Both the position numbers and the translations under genes were made by a program. The notes beneath the pieces were generated by a model. It saw only the letters and a program-made list of their open reading frames with translations, ran no database searches and was not told the DNA's origin. A stretch of 64,000 nt of DNA. Source: Halorubrum salsamenti (GTDB lineage: Archaea; Halobacteriota; Halobacteria; Halobacteriales; Haloferacaceae). The stretch spans positions 558,001 through 622,000 of the forward strand of contig NZ_VCNL01000002.1 in NCBI RefSeq assembly GCF_007671685.1, given 5' to 3'. Below are positions 26,871 through 34,634 of this stretch, one piece after another (positions within the stretch are counted from its first letter, which is position 1; each line of letters opens with the position of its first letter).

Positions 26871-27608
26871 TTACCGCGTCGCCGCCTTCCACTCGCGGAG
26901 CCCGAGCCGCTCGCCGTTTAAGTCCTCGGCGGGCGCTTCGGTGGCGGCCCAGACGAACAGCGGCGCGACGCTCTCGGGGGCGCGGGCGCGCTCCTTCCCG
27001 GTGAGGTCGGTCGCGACCAGCCCGGGGTCGACGACGCCGACCGTCGCGTCGAGGTCGGCCGCGAACCCCCGCGCGACCCCCTCGGCGGCCGCCTTCGAGG
27101 CGGCGTACGCGCCCATCCCCGAGCGGGACTCGTGGGCGACGGCGCCGGAGGGGACGATAATTCGCGCCTCCTCGGCGAGGTGCGGGACCGCCTCCGTGAT
27201 CGTCGCAAAGACCCCCCGGGCGTTGGTCCGCATCGTGTCGTCGTAGTCGGCGTAGCTCGCCTCGTCGATCGGGCTCTCGCCCGGTTCGCCGTGGAAGACC
27301 GCCGCGTTCGCGAACACCGCGTCGATCGGGCCGGCCTCTCGGGCGACGCCCTCGAAGAACCGCTCTAGGTCGAACTCGTCGCGCGCGTCGACGCGGGCGC
27401 CCCACGCGGCGCCGGCGTTCTCGTCCCCGTTCTCGTCCCCGCTCTCGCCCTCCTCACTCCCGCCCTCGTTCAGCGCCGCGACCGCCCGGTCGACCGCGTC
27501 GCCGTCGCGTCCGGAGACGGCGACGAACGCTCCCTCGTCGACGAACGCCTCGGCGACGGCCCGCCCGATCCCGCTCGTTGCGCCGGTGATCGCGACCGTG
27601 GGATCCAT
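26871..27608 (-). CDS. SDR family oxidoreductase
   Basis: The 245-residue product has the classical short-chain dehydrogenase motifs: GATSGIGRAVAEA at 8-20, an NAA-type motif in FANAAVFHG near 100, Ser in VPSGAVAHE near 152 and YAASK near 167. It should reduce or oxidise an alcohol with NAD(P). A Glu/Gly/Asp-rich insertion at about 48-66 is a haloarchaeal-type surface loop. The substrate is unknown. It is divergent from the carotenoid operon. Confidence 0.88.
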   Translation of the reverse strand: MDPTVAITGATSGIGRAVAEAFVDEGAFVAVSGRDGDAVDRAVAALNEGGSEEGESGDENGDENAGAAWGARVDARDEFDLERFFEGVAREAGPIDAVFANAAVFHGEPGESPIDEASYADYDDTMRTNARGVFATITEAVPHLAEEARIIVPSGAVAHESRSGMGAYAASKAAAEGVARGFAADLDATVGVVDPGLVATDLTGKERARAPESVAPLFVWAATEAPAEDLNGERLGLREWKAATR

Positions 27609-27666
27609 GTGGCGATCGGTAGGGCCGTCGCCGACTTAGGCGTACCCACTCGCCGCGTCTGGCCGG

Positions 27667-27674
27667 TATTTATA
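27667..27674 (+). promoter_or_regulatory. TATA box of the carotenoid operon
   Basis: TATTTATA ends 25 bases before the ATG at 27699. It predicts a leaderless or near-leaderless message for crtD-lyeJ-cruF. Confidence 0.65.
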
Positions 27675-27698
27675 CCGTTTCCGACCCTACGATCCGCC

Positions 27699-29198
27699 AT
27701 GGACGTGGCCCCTGACATCGACGCCGTGGCCGGCGAGTCCGTCGTCGTGATCGGCGGCGGGTTCGGCGGCCTCTCGACCGCGTGTTACCTCGCGGACGCC
27801 GGCGCGGACGTGACCCTCTTGGAGAAGAACGAGCAGCTCGGCGGACGCGCGAGCCGACTGGAGGCCGACGGCTTCCGGTTCGACATGGGGCCGTCGTGGT
27901 ACCTCATGCCGGACGTGTTCGAGCGGTTCTTCGGCCACTTCGGACGCGAGCCGTCCGACTTCTACGAGCTGGAGCGGCTCGATCCCCACTACCGGGTGTT
28001 CTGGAAGGACGGGGACAAGGTGGACGTGCTCCCCGACCGCGAGGCGAACAAGGCCCTCTTCGAGGAGTACGAACCCGGCGCGGGCGAGGCGTTCGAGGAC
28101 TACCTGGAGGAGTCCGAGCGCACTTACGAGATCGGGATGGAGCATTTCGTGTACGAGGACCGCCCGCGGCTCCGCGACTACGTCGACACGGACGTGCTCC
28201 GGTACTCGTGGGGGCTCTCGCTGCTCGGCAAGATGCAGGGCCACGTGGAGAACTACTTCGATCACCCGAAGCTCCAGCAGCTGATGCAGTACACGCTCGT
28301 CTTCCTGGGCGGCTCGCCGACGAACACCCCCGCGCTGTACAACCTGATGAGCCACGTCGACTACAACATGGGCGTCTACTACCCCGAGGGCGGGATCGGC
28401 GCCGTCGTCGACGGGATCGCCGACCTCGGCGACGACCTCGGCGTGGAGTACGTCACCGACGCCGAGGTGACGGCCATCGAAGGGCGCCGCGGGGGATTTG
28501 CGGTCGACACGGTCGACGGCGAGCGCTACCTCTCGGATCTGGTCGTCTCCGACGCCGACTACGCCCACACGGAGCGGGAGCTGCTCCCGAAACACAAGCG
28601 GCAGTACAGCGACGAGTACTGGGAGTCGCGGACGTACGCGCCATCCGCGTTCCTGCTGTACCTCGGCGTCGAGGGCGACGTGCCGAACCTCGAACACCAC
28701 ACGCTGGTGTTGCCGACGGGGTGGGACCGCCACTTCGAACAGATATTCGACGACCCGTCGTGGCCCGACGACCCCGCGTACTACCTCTGTGTCCCCTCCG
28801 AGACCGACGACACGGTGGCGCCCGAGGGACACAGCAACCTGTTCGCCTTAGTCCCCATCGCGCCCGGACTGGAGGACACTCCCGAACTGCGCGCGGAGTA
28901 CCGCGACCTCGTGTTGGACGACATCGCCGAGAACACCGGCACGGAGCTGCGCGACCGGATCGTCTTCGAGGAGACGTTCTGCGTCGACGACTTCGCCGAC
29001 CGCTACAACAGCTATCGGGGGAGCGCGCTCGGGCTGGCGCACACCCTCCGACAGACCTCGCTGCTCCGACCGCCCCACCGCTCGGAGGCGCTCGACGGGC
29101 TCTACTTCACGGGGTCGACGACGACCCCCGGTATCGGCGTCCCGATGTGTCTCATCAGCGGACAGCTGACCGCCGAGGAGCTGTCGAAGACGGCGTGA
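27699..29198 (+). CDS. crtD: carotenoid 3,4-desaturase / phytoene-desaturase family (CrtD)
   Basis: The 499-residue product begins with an FAD-binding VVVIGGGFGGLSTACYLA and NEQLGGRASRLEADGFRF. It ends with the desaturase signature LYFTGSTTTPGIGVPMCLISG. It belongs to the CrtI family. The neighbours lyeJ and cruF point to CrtD, which desaturates the C50 intermediates of bacterioruberin, as shown in Haloarcula japonica. The start follows a TATA box. The stop overlaps the possible GTG of the next gene, so the genes are coupled. Confidence 0.88.
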   Translation: MDVAPDIDAVAGESVVVIGGGFGGLSTACYLADAGADVTLLEKNEQLGGRASRLEADGFRFDMGPSWYLMPDVFERFFGHFGREPSDFYELERLDPHYRVFWKDGDKVDVLPDREANKALFEEYEPGAGEAFEDYLEESERTYEIGMEHFVYEDRPRLRDYVDTDVLRYSWGLSLLGKMQGHVENYFDHPKLQQLMQYTLVFLGGSPTNTPALYNLMSHVDYNMGVYYPEGGIGAVVDGIADLGDDLGVEYVTDAEVTAIEGRRGGFAVDTVDGERYLSDLVVSDADYAHTERELLPKHKRQYSDEYWESRTYAPSAFLLYLGVEGDVPNLEHHTLVLPTGWDRHFEQIFDDPSWPDDPAYYLCVPSETDDTVAPEGHSNLFALVPIAPGLEDTPELRAEYRDLVLDDIAENTGTELRDRIVFEETFCVDDFADRYNSYRGSALGLAHTLRQTSLLRPPHRSEALDGLYFTGSTTTPGIGVPMCLISGQLTAEELSKTA

Positions 29199-29206
29199 TC
29201 GGAGCC

Positions 29207-30100
29207 GTGAGCGACACCGACCGATCCGCGGGTTCCGGCCGACGCTCGATCGGCGACCTCCTCCGGTACCTGCTGGTGCTGTCGCGGCCGCGGTTCTGGT
29301 TATACCTCGCCGGCCCCGTCGCCGTCGGCGTCACCTACGGGATCGCCGACGTGGACGGGCTGTTCACGCCGGTCACGGTCGGGCTCGCGGCGTACTTCCT
29401 CGTGCCGGCGAACGTCTTCCTCTACGGCGTCAACGACGCCTTCGACGCCGACGTCGACGAACTGAACCCGAAGAAGGAGGGACGGGAGGCGCGCTGGCGG
29501 GGCGACCGTCTCGTCGCGCTCGGGGTGATCGCCTCGGGCGCCCTCGGGCTCGCCGCCTTCGCGATTACGCCGCGCGTCGCGTGGCCGTACCTCGCCGGCT
29601 TCCTGACGCTCGGCGCCGGCTACAGCGCCCCGCCGGTCCGGTTTAAAACGACGCCGCTCCTCGACTCCGTCTCGAACGGGCTGTACGTCCTGCCGGGCGC
29701 GGCCGCGTACGCCGCCGTTGCCGGGACGCATCCGCCGGCCGCGGCGCTCGCGGGCGCGTGGCTCTGGGCGATGGGGATGCACACCTTCTCCGCGATCCCC
29801 GACATCGAACCGGACCGCGCCGCCGGGATCCGGACCACGGCGACGCTGCTCGGGGAGCGTCGGACGTACGCGTACTGTCTCGCTTGCTGGGTCGCCGCTG
29901 CGGTCGCGTTCGCCGCGGTCGACCTCCGGCTCGGCGCGCTGCTGGGCGTCTACCCCGTCTTCGTCGCGTGGGTTGCTCGGTCTCCGATCGCGGTCGACCG
30001 CGCGTACTGGTGGTTCCCGGCGCTGAACACCGCCGTCGGCACCCTGCTGGCGATGGGCGGGCTCTGGCGCGTCTACCCGATCACGGAGGCGCTCGCGTGA
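29207..30100 (+). CDS. lyeJ: lycopene elongase/1,2-hydratase (UbiA prenyltransferase)
   Basis: The 297-residue membrane protein has about eight hydrophobic helices. The prenyltransferase Asp motif is GVNDAFDADVDELNPKK near residue 80, and a second Asp-rich motif is AIPDIEPDRAAGIRTT near 200. In haloarchaea this protein adds C5 units to lycopene and hydrates it, the first steps to bacterioruberin. GTG at 29207 is chosen; GTG at 29195 overlaps the crtD stop and is also possible. It ends in a GTGA overlap with cruF. Confidence 0.88.
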   Translation: MSDTDRSAGSGRRSIGDLLRYLLVLSRPRFWLYLAGPVAVGVTYGIADVDGLFTPVTVGLAAYFLVPANVFLYGVNDAFDADVDELNPKKEGREARWRGDRLVALGVIASGALGLAAFAITPRVAWPYLAGFLTLGAGYSAPPVRFKTTPLLDSVSNGLYVLPGAAAYAAVAGTHPPAAALAGAWLWAMGMHTFSAIPDIEPDRAAGIRTTATLLGERRTYAYCLACWVAAAVAFAAVDLRLGALLGVYPVFVAWVARSPIAVDRAYWWFPALNTAVGTLLAMGGLWRVYPITEALA

Positions 30101-31011
30101 GCGACCCGAATGGGTCGACCGGCTCGGCCGAAGGCGCCGCGGACCCGACCGCCTCGACGCCGGAACGACTCGACGCGCTCCGCGCCCGCCTCCCCGACAC
30201 GCGCCGCGAGGCGGAGCGCCTGCTCGACCGGATCGTCCGCGAAAACCGATTCACCATCGCCGTGGTGTTCCCCCTCGTCGGTGCGGTCGCGCTCGTCGGC
30301 AGCGCGGAGGGGTGGGTGCCGGAGCCGCTCGCCTTCAACCCCTGGTTCGTGCTGTTCGGGGTGCTGGTGATGCGCTCGCCGCTCGCCGTCGGCGTGTTGC
30401 CCGTGGTCGACCGGCGGGCGGTCGGGTGGATCGGGGTCCTCGTCGCGTACACCTACGCGATCGAGCTGGTAGGCGTCGCCACGGGGTGGCCGTACGGGAG
30501 CTTCGAGTACACCGTGAGTCTCGGACCGATGCTCGGCGGGGTGCCGCTGGCGCTCCCCGTCTTCTTCATCCCGCTCGTGGTGAACGCCTACCTGCTCTGT
30601 CTCCTGCTTCTCGGTTCGCGGGCCTCGAACGGCTGGCTCCGGCTCGCGACCGTGATCGCCGCGGTGGTCGCGATGGACGTGGTGCTCGATCCCGGCGCGG
30701 TCGCGCTCGGATTCTGGAGCTTCGGCGGCGGCGCCTTCTTCGGCGTCCCCCTCTCGAACTACGCCGGCTGGGTGGTGTCGGCGACGGTCGCGGTGGTCAC
30801 GCTCGACCGCGCGTTCGCGGGGACGACGCTCCGGGACCGGCTGCGCGACTGCGAGTTCATGCTCGACGACATGGTGAGCTTCGTGATCCTCTGGGGCGGC
30901 ATCAACCTCTGGTACGGGAATCTGCTCCCCGCAGTCGTCGCGGTCGCGTTCGGCGTCGGACTCGTTCGCGCCGACCGGTTCGACGCGAGTCTGTTCACGC
31001 AGTGGCGGTGA
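30097..31011 (+). CDS. cruF: bisanhydrobacterioruberin hydratase
   Basis: The 304-residue protein has about seven hydrophobic segments after a polar N-terminus of about 50 residues. YTYAIELVGVATGWPYGSFEY near 127 and MDVVLDPGAVALGFW near 195 are hallmarks of the CruF/DUF422 carotenoid hydratase family. It adds water to the C50 end groups to finish bacterioruberin, the red membrane pigment. The GTG start overlaps the lyeJ stop by four bases. Confidence 0.88.
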   Translation: MSDPNGSTGSAEGAADPTASTPERLDALRARLPDTRREAERLLDRIVRENRFTIAVVFPLVGAVALVGSAEGWVPEPLAFNPWFVLFGVLVMRSPLAVGVLPVVDRRAVGWIGVLVAYTYAIELVGVATGWPYGSFEYTVSLGPMLGGVPLALPVFFIPLVVNAYLLCLLLLGSRASNGWLRLATVIAAVVAMDVVLDPGAVALGFWSFGGGAFFGVPLSNYAGWVVSATVAVVTLDRAFAGTTLRDRLRDCEFMLDDMVSFVILWGGINLWYGNLLPAVVAVAFGVGLVRADRFDASLFTQWR

Positions 31012-31032
31012 GGCGGCGCGACTCGGGACCCC

Positions 31033-31039
31033 TTATATA
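31033..31039 (+). promoter_or_regulatory. TATA box of the dacZ transcript
   Basis: TTATATA lies 26 bases before the ATG at 31062, so transcription should begin on the first base of the short upstream ORF. Confidence 0.65.
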
Positions 31040-31061
31040 CGTCCCGCTCGTTCACGTACGT

Positions 31062-31106
31062 ATGAGCGTTCGTGTCACAGATCACCGAGCGGAGGAGACC
31101 GAATGA
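31062..31106 (+). CDS. 14-codon leaderless upstream ORF coupled to dacZ
   Basis: The peptide MSVRVTDHRAEETE begins at the predicted transcription start and stops with TGA at 31104-31106, overlapping the dacZ ATG (ATGA). A Shine-Dalgarno GGAGG inside it (31091-31095) sits seven bases before dacZ. Ribosomes would load on the leaderless end and reach or control the internal site. Function as a coupling device or sensor is inferred. Confidence 0.5.
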   Translation: MSVRVTDHRAEETE

Positions 31107-31660
31107 GCGGGCTCGCGATCGAGTACGGCACCCACGAGCGGGTCCGGGAGATCGTCGACCGCCTGACCTACTGCGCCGAGCACGTCAGCCTCGCGTTCGA
31201 CGGTTGGGACGAGCCGCACGTCAAGGGGCCGGGGATCTACTTCGCGGTCGTCGCCGACCGCGACTACGGCGACTACGCCGACCCGATGGGCGAGAACCGA
31301 TGGCCCCGCGAGAGCTGCCCGACCGCGTTCGCGGAGGGCGAGTTCGTCGAGGCGGTCGAGTCGGTGAGCCGCCAGCAGGACGGCGGTATCGTCGTCGCGG
31401 TCGACGGCGAGATCGAGGCGCAGATGGTGCGCTTCCGGGACCTGGGCACCCGAAGCGAAGAGGCCGACCTGGTCGACGACGTGAGCTACGAGCCGTGGAT
31501 GGGCTCGCGACACATGAGCGCGATCGAGACCTCGGTCCGGCCGGAGGTCGTGGCGACCGTGACGCTGAGCGAGGAGACGGGGCGAGTGAGCGTGTTCCGC
31601 GACGGCGACGCGACGTCGATGGAGCGCGACGACCTCGGCGGGCAGTGGCGCGCGGAGTGA
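31103..31660 (+). CDS. dacZ: diadenylate cyclase DacZ
   Basis: The 185-residue protein matches the haloarchaeal DacZ type of DisA_N cyclase, which makes cyclic di-AMP from two ATP. The catalytic DGGIVVAVDGEIEAQ corresponds to the DGA motif near residue 93. GSRHMSAIETS near 133 corresponds to the RHR motif, with Met in place of the second Arg. It has no membrane anchor or other domain, as expected for DacZ. c-di-AMP is essential and tied to osmotic balance in Haloferax. Confidence 0.88.
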   Translation: MSGLAIEYGTHERVREIVDRLTYCAEHVSLAFDGWDEPHVKGPGIYFAVVADRDYGDYADPMGENRWPRESCPTAFAEGEFVEAVESVSRQQDGGIVVAVDGEIEAQMVRFRDLGTRSEEADLVDDVSYEPWMGSRHMSAIETSVRPEVVATVTLSEETGRVSVFRDGDATSMERDDLGGQWRAE

Positions 31661-31667
31661 CCGACCC

Positions 31668-33956
31668 TCAGTCGTCGTCGATGATCCCCTCCGCCACGGC
31701 CATGTCGTCGACGCTCGGGTCCTCCGCGGAGCTCCGCAGGACGAACCGCTTGCGGATCAGGTCCGCGAAGTAGACGACGGTCCCCAGGATGAGCAGGGTG
31801 TCGCCGGGCATCCGCGCCCAGAACAGCGACTGGACGAGCGGCCGCTCGTAGAACGCGAGGGTGCGCGCCGCGGCGTAGCCCTCCGTGAACGCGACCTCCA
31901 GCTGGAGGAAGCCGACGGGGAGCACGGAGACGAACACCATCAGCGCGAGGCCGACGTTCCACAGCCAGAACGACGCCCGGAGCCACGAGCCGTCCCAGCG
32001 CTCGGGGTCGATCGACAGCTGGAGCATGTACGCCACCATCCCGAGCGCGAGGAAGCCGAACGCGCCGAACATCGCGGCGTGGGCGTGACCCACCGTGAGG
32101 TAGGTGCCGTGCTCGTAGTAGTTGATGAGCGGGAGGTTGATGAAGAAGCCGAGCACCCCGGCGCCGACGAAGTTCCACACCCCGCTGGCGACGATGAACA
32201 TGAAGGGGAGCTTGTAGGGGAACCCGCCGGTCTCGGTCATCGCCCGGTACTGCCCGATCGCCTCGTACAGGATGAAGATCAGCGGGAGCAGCTCCAGCGT
32301 CGAGAAGACGCTCCCGATCGGCACCCAGTAGTCCGGCATCCCGATCCACCAGTAGTGGTGCGAGACGCCGATGACGCCGGTCCCCATAACGAGGAGCGCC
32401 TGCAGCATGACGGCCTTCTCGGCGCTGCGCCGCGTGAGGAGGTTCATCGAGACCAGGGTGAGCCCGATGATCGCGACGATGAAGAACTCGAAGGCGCCCT
32501 CGACCCACATGTGGACGACCCACCACCGCCAGAACTCGGTGACGGCCATGTTCGTCGTCGGCGTGAACATGAAGCCGGCGACGAACAGCAGGGTGATCGA
32601 GCCGCCCGCGTAGAGGATCATGTGCGCGAGCCCGTAGATCGGTTCCCGGTCGAGCAGCGGCTTGAGCCCCCGGATCGCGAGTATCGCCCAGAGGACGAAC
32701 CCGACGAGCAGGCCGCCCTGCCACACCTTCCCGACTTCGAGGTACTCCAGCCCCTCGTTACCGAGGAGCCACCACAGCTGGCCGTCGAAGTAGCCGTTCG
32801 CGCCGAGCCAGATGCCGCCCATCCCGCCGACGACGACGGTCACTAACGCGCCGAGCAGGACGTTGACGTACGTCGACTGGCGCTTGGGCTCGTGACCGGT
32901 GAGGAGGGGCGGGAGGAACAGGCCGGCGCCGAGCCACGTCGACGCGATCCAGAGGATTCCCAGATCGATGTGCCACGTCTTCGCGATCGAGAAGGGGAGC
33001 AGCTGGAGGATGTGAATCCCGAACACCTCCTCGATCCCGAAGAACCCGGCCCGTTCGATGTAGAAGTGGGCCAACAGGCCCCCGAGCAACACCTGTGCCA
33101 AGAACAACCCGGCGGCGATCGGAATGAACCGGAGGGCGGCGCGCTGACTCGGGAAGACGCTCACGTCGCCCGGCTTCGGCACGGAGATACCCTCGGCGGA
33201 CGGCTCGGGGAGCTTCACCGACTGGTAGAGGAGGATCGCCGCGCCCGCCGCGCCGACGAGGAGCACCATCGCGATCACGCTCCACGTCATCGCGGCGCCG
33301 GTCGCGTCGTTGCCGGCGGCCGGCGAGGGGGGCCACTCGTTCGTGAAGGAGTTGTCGCCGTCTGGCCGGTCGGTGTGGGAGAACCACGCCGTCCACAGCG
33401 CGAAGTCGGCGAAGTCCTCGGCCTCCTCCGTCGAGTCGATCATCTCGACCGGGACGCCGCGGTCGTGGTCGCCCTCGTGGTAGCGCTCGACGTACGTCTC
33501 GCGCACCTGCTCGTGGGCGTACGCCTCCGCGGCGGAGTACTGGACGGTGTCGCTCCCGTCGTGCGCGCTGTCGAGGTCGTCGCGGACGGTCTGGTCGACG
33601 GCCGCGCGCTCCGAGGAGCCGAGCGAGTCGTAACCGGCGCCGTACTCTTCCTGCGCGTAGTACTCGCGCATGTGCTCGGCCTTCAGATCGAGCGTCTCGG
33701 CGGTGTAGTCCTCGCCGTAGTACGCGCCGTTGCCGAGTATCGACCCGTGGTTCATCAGCCCGTACTGCTGGAACGCCGCCTTCCCGTCTTGGACCGTCTC
33801 CCCGGTGGCGATCGTCTCGCCGTCGGGTCCGACGACTTCCTCGGGGATCGGCGGCGCCTCCTGATACGCGAACCACGCCCCGGCGCCCATCACGACCAGA
33901 TTGAGCAGGAACGCCGCGACGATGACCTTCGCGATCGTCTTGCGCGTGAGTTCCAT
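31668..33956 (-). CDS. norB: nitric oxide reductase, quinol-type catalytic subunit
   Basis: The 762-residue membrane protein has an N-terminal helix and a large periplasm-side domain with QQYGLMNHGSILGNGAYYG near residue 65, as in quinol-dependent NOR. About 13 helices follow. The heme-copper oxidase core carries WHIDLGILWIASTWLGAG, HMWVEGAFEFF with the FeB-site Glu, and GVSHHYWWIGMPDYW. It reduces two NO to N2O. The start at 33956 precedes the first helix. It is divergent from the MoaD-like gene, with palindromic sites in the shared region. Confidence 0.93.
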   Translation of the reverse strand: MELTRKTIAKVIVAAFLLNLVVMGAGAWFAYQEAPPIPEEVVGPDGETIATGETVQDGKAAFQQYGLMNHGSILGNGAYYGEDYTAETLDLKAEHMREYYAQEEYGAGYDSLGSSERAAVDQTVRDDLDSAHDGSDTVQYSAAEAYAHEQVRETYVERYHEGDHDRGVPVEMIDSTEEAEDFADFALWTAWFSHTDRPDGDNSFTNEWPPSPAAGNDATGAAMTWSVIAMVLLVGAAGAAILLYQSVKLPEPSAEGISVPKPGDVSVFPSQRAALRFIPIAAGLFLAQVLLGGLLAHFYIERAGFFGIEEVFGIHILQLLPFSIAKTWHIDLGILWIASTWLGAGLFLPPLLTGHEPKRQSTYVNVLLGALVTVVVGGMGGIWLGANGYFDGQLWWLLGNEGLEYLEVGKVWQGGLLVGFVLWAILAIRGLKPLLDREPIYGLAHMILYAGGSITLLFVAGFMFTPTTNMAVTEFWRWWVVHMWVEGAFEFFIVAIIGLTLVSMNLLTRRSAEKAVMLQALLVMGTGVIGVSHHYWWIGMPDYWVPIGSVFSTLELLPLIFILYEAIGQYRAMTETGGFPYKLPFMFIVASGVWNFVGAGVLGFFINLPLINYYEHGTYLTVGHAHAAMFGAFGFLALGMVAYMLQLSIDPERWDGSWLRASFWLWNVGLALMVFVSVLPVGFLQLEVAFTEGYAAARTLAFYERPLVQSLFWARMPGDTLLILGTVVYFADLIRKRFVLRSSAEDPSVDDMAVAEGIIDDD

Positions 33957-33996
33957 CAGGTGGGCGTTACCCCCACACGGACTATCAGTTTGGCGG

Positions 33997-34007
33997 CAAC
34001 ATGTTCG
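33997..34007. promoter_or_regulatory. operator-like palindrome upstream of norB
   Basis: CAACATGTTCG is a one-mismatch form of the CGAACATGTTCG palindrome found intact 88 bases away. It lies about 40-50 bases upstream of the norB ATG, where an activator could work. It resembles the CGAA...TTCG inverted repeat reported for the NarO denitrification regulator of Haloferax; spacing needs comparison. Confidence 0.45.
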
Positions 34008-34084
34008 GACGCTGTTCCCAGCGATTGACACCGCCCGCCGTCGCGGACGCTGCGGTCCCCGAGCGGCCGCGCGAGCCGACGCCG

Positions 34085-34096
34085 CGAACATGTTCG
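34085..34096. promoter_or_regulatory. CGAACATGTTCG palindrome upstream of the MoaD-like gene
   Basis: This perfect 12-base palindrome lies 39-50 bases before the ATG at 34135, upstream of the expected TATA position. Related copies lie before norB and before the multicopper oxidase gene, which suggests one anaerobic or NO-responsive regulator for all three. Confidence 0.5.
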
Positions 34097-34134
34097 TGGC
34101 GTGGCTTACCGGGAAACGCGGCGTACGCGGAGAT

Positions 34135-34575
34135 ATGCCAACGACCAGCGAGGCGGCGGCGCCGGAATCGGAGAGCGCGCCGGAGTCCGCGAGCGCGCCG
34201 GAGACGAAAGCCGAGACCACGGTCACGGTGCGGTGTACCGGCCACGTCCGGACGGAGCTCGGGGAGTACGAGTTCGAGTACACGTTCGAGGGGGACACCC
34301 TCAGAGAGTTCCTCGACGAGCTGTTCGAGGAGTACCCGGAGCTACAGGAGATGCTGATCGCGGAGAGCGAGGAGGAGGCGACCCACAGCGGCTGGGCGCC
34401 GACGCCCGAGGAGCTGCCGGGGACGTGGACGAAGAACCCGGCCGGCGAGCAGACGATCGCGTACGCCCGGATCCTCGTGAACGGTCACTTCAACGAGAAC
34501 GAGAAGGGGTTCGACACCGAGATCGAGGAGGGCGACCGGGTCGCGCTGGTGTACCCGTTCATGTTCTGCTGTTAG
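34135..34575 (+). CDS. MoaD/ThiS-like ubiquitin-fold protein ending in Cys-Cys
   Basis: The 146-residue protein has an acidic, disordered N-terminus of about 30 residues. A beta-grasp domain follows with the MoaD pattern: VTVRCTGHV, an LREFLDELFEEYPEL helix near 62, ILVNGHFNENEKGFDTEI near 115 and EGDRVALVYPF. MoaD and SAMP proteins end in Gly-Gly for activation. This one ends FCC, so thiocarboxylation or conjugation through Gly is not possible. It sits between the NO reductase and multicopper oxidase genes. Confidence 0.75.
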   Translation: MPTTSEAAAPESESAPESASAPETKAETTVTVRCTGHVRTELGEYEFEYTFEGDTLREFLDELFEEYPELQEMLIAESEEEATHSGWAPTPEELPGTWTKNPAGEQTIAYARILVNGHFNENEKGFDTEIEEGDRVALVYPFMFCC

Positions 34576-34634
34576 CCGGCGTCGACCGGGTGATGTGGAG
34601 TCGGAACTGAACTTTTGAGACGAGAGCGGCCGTC

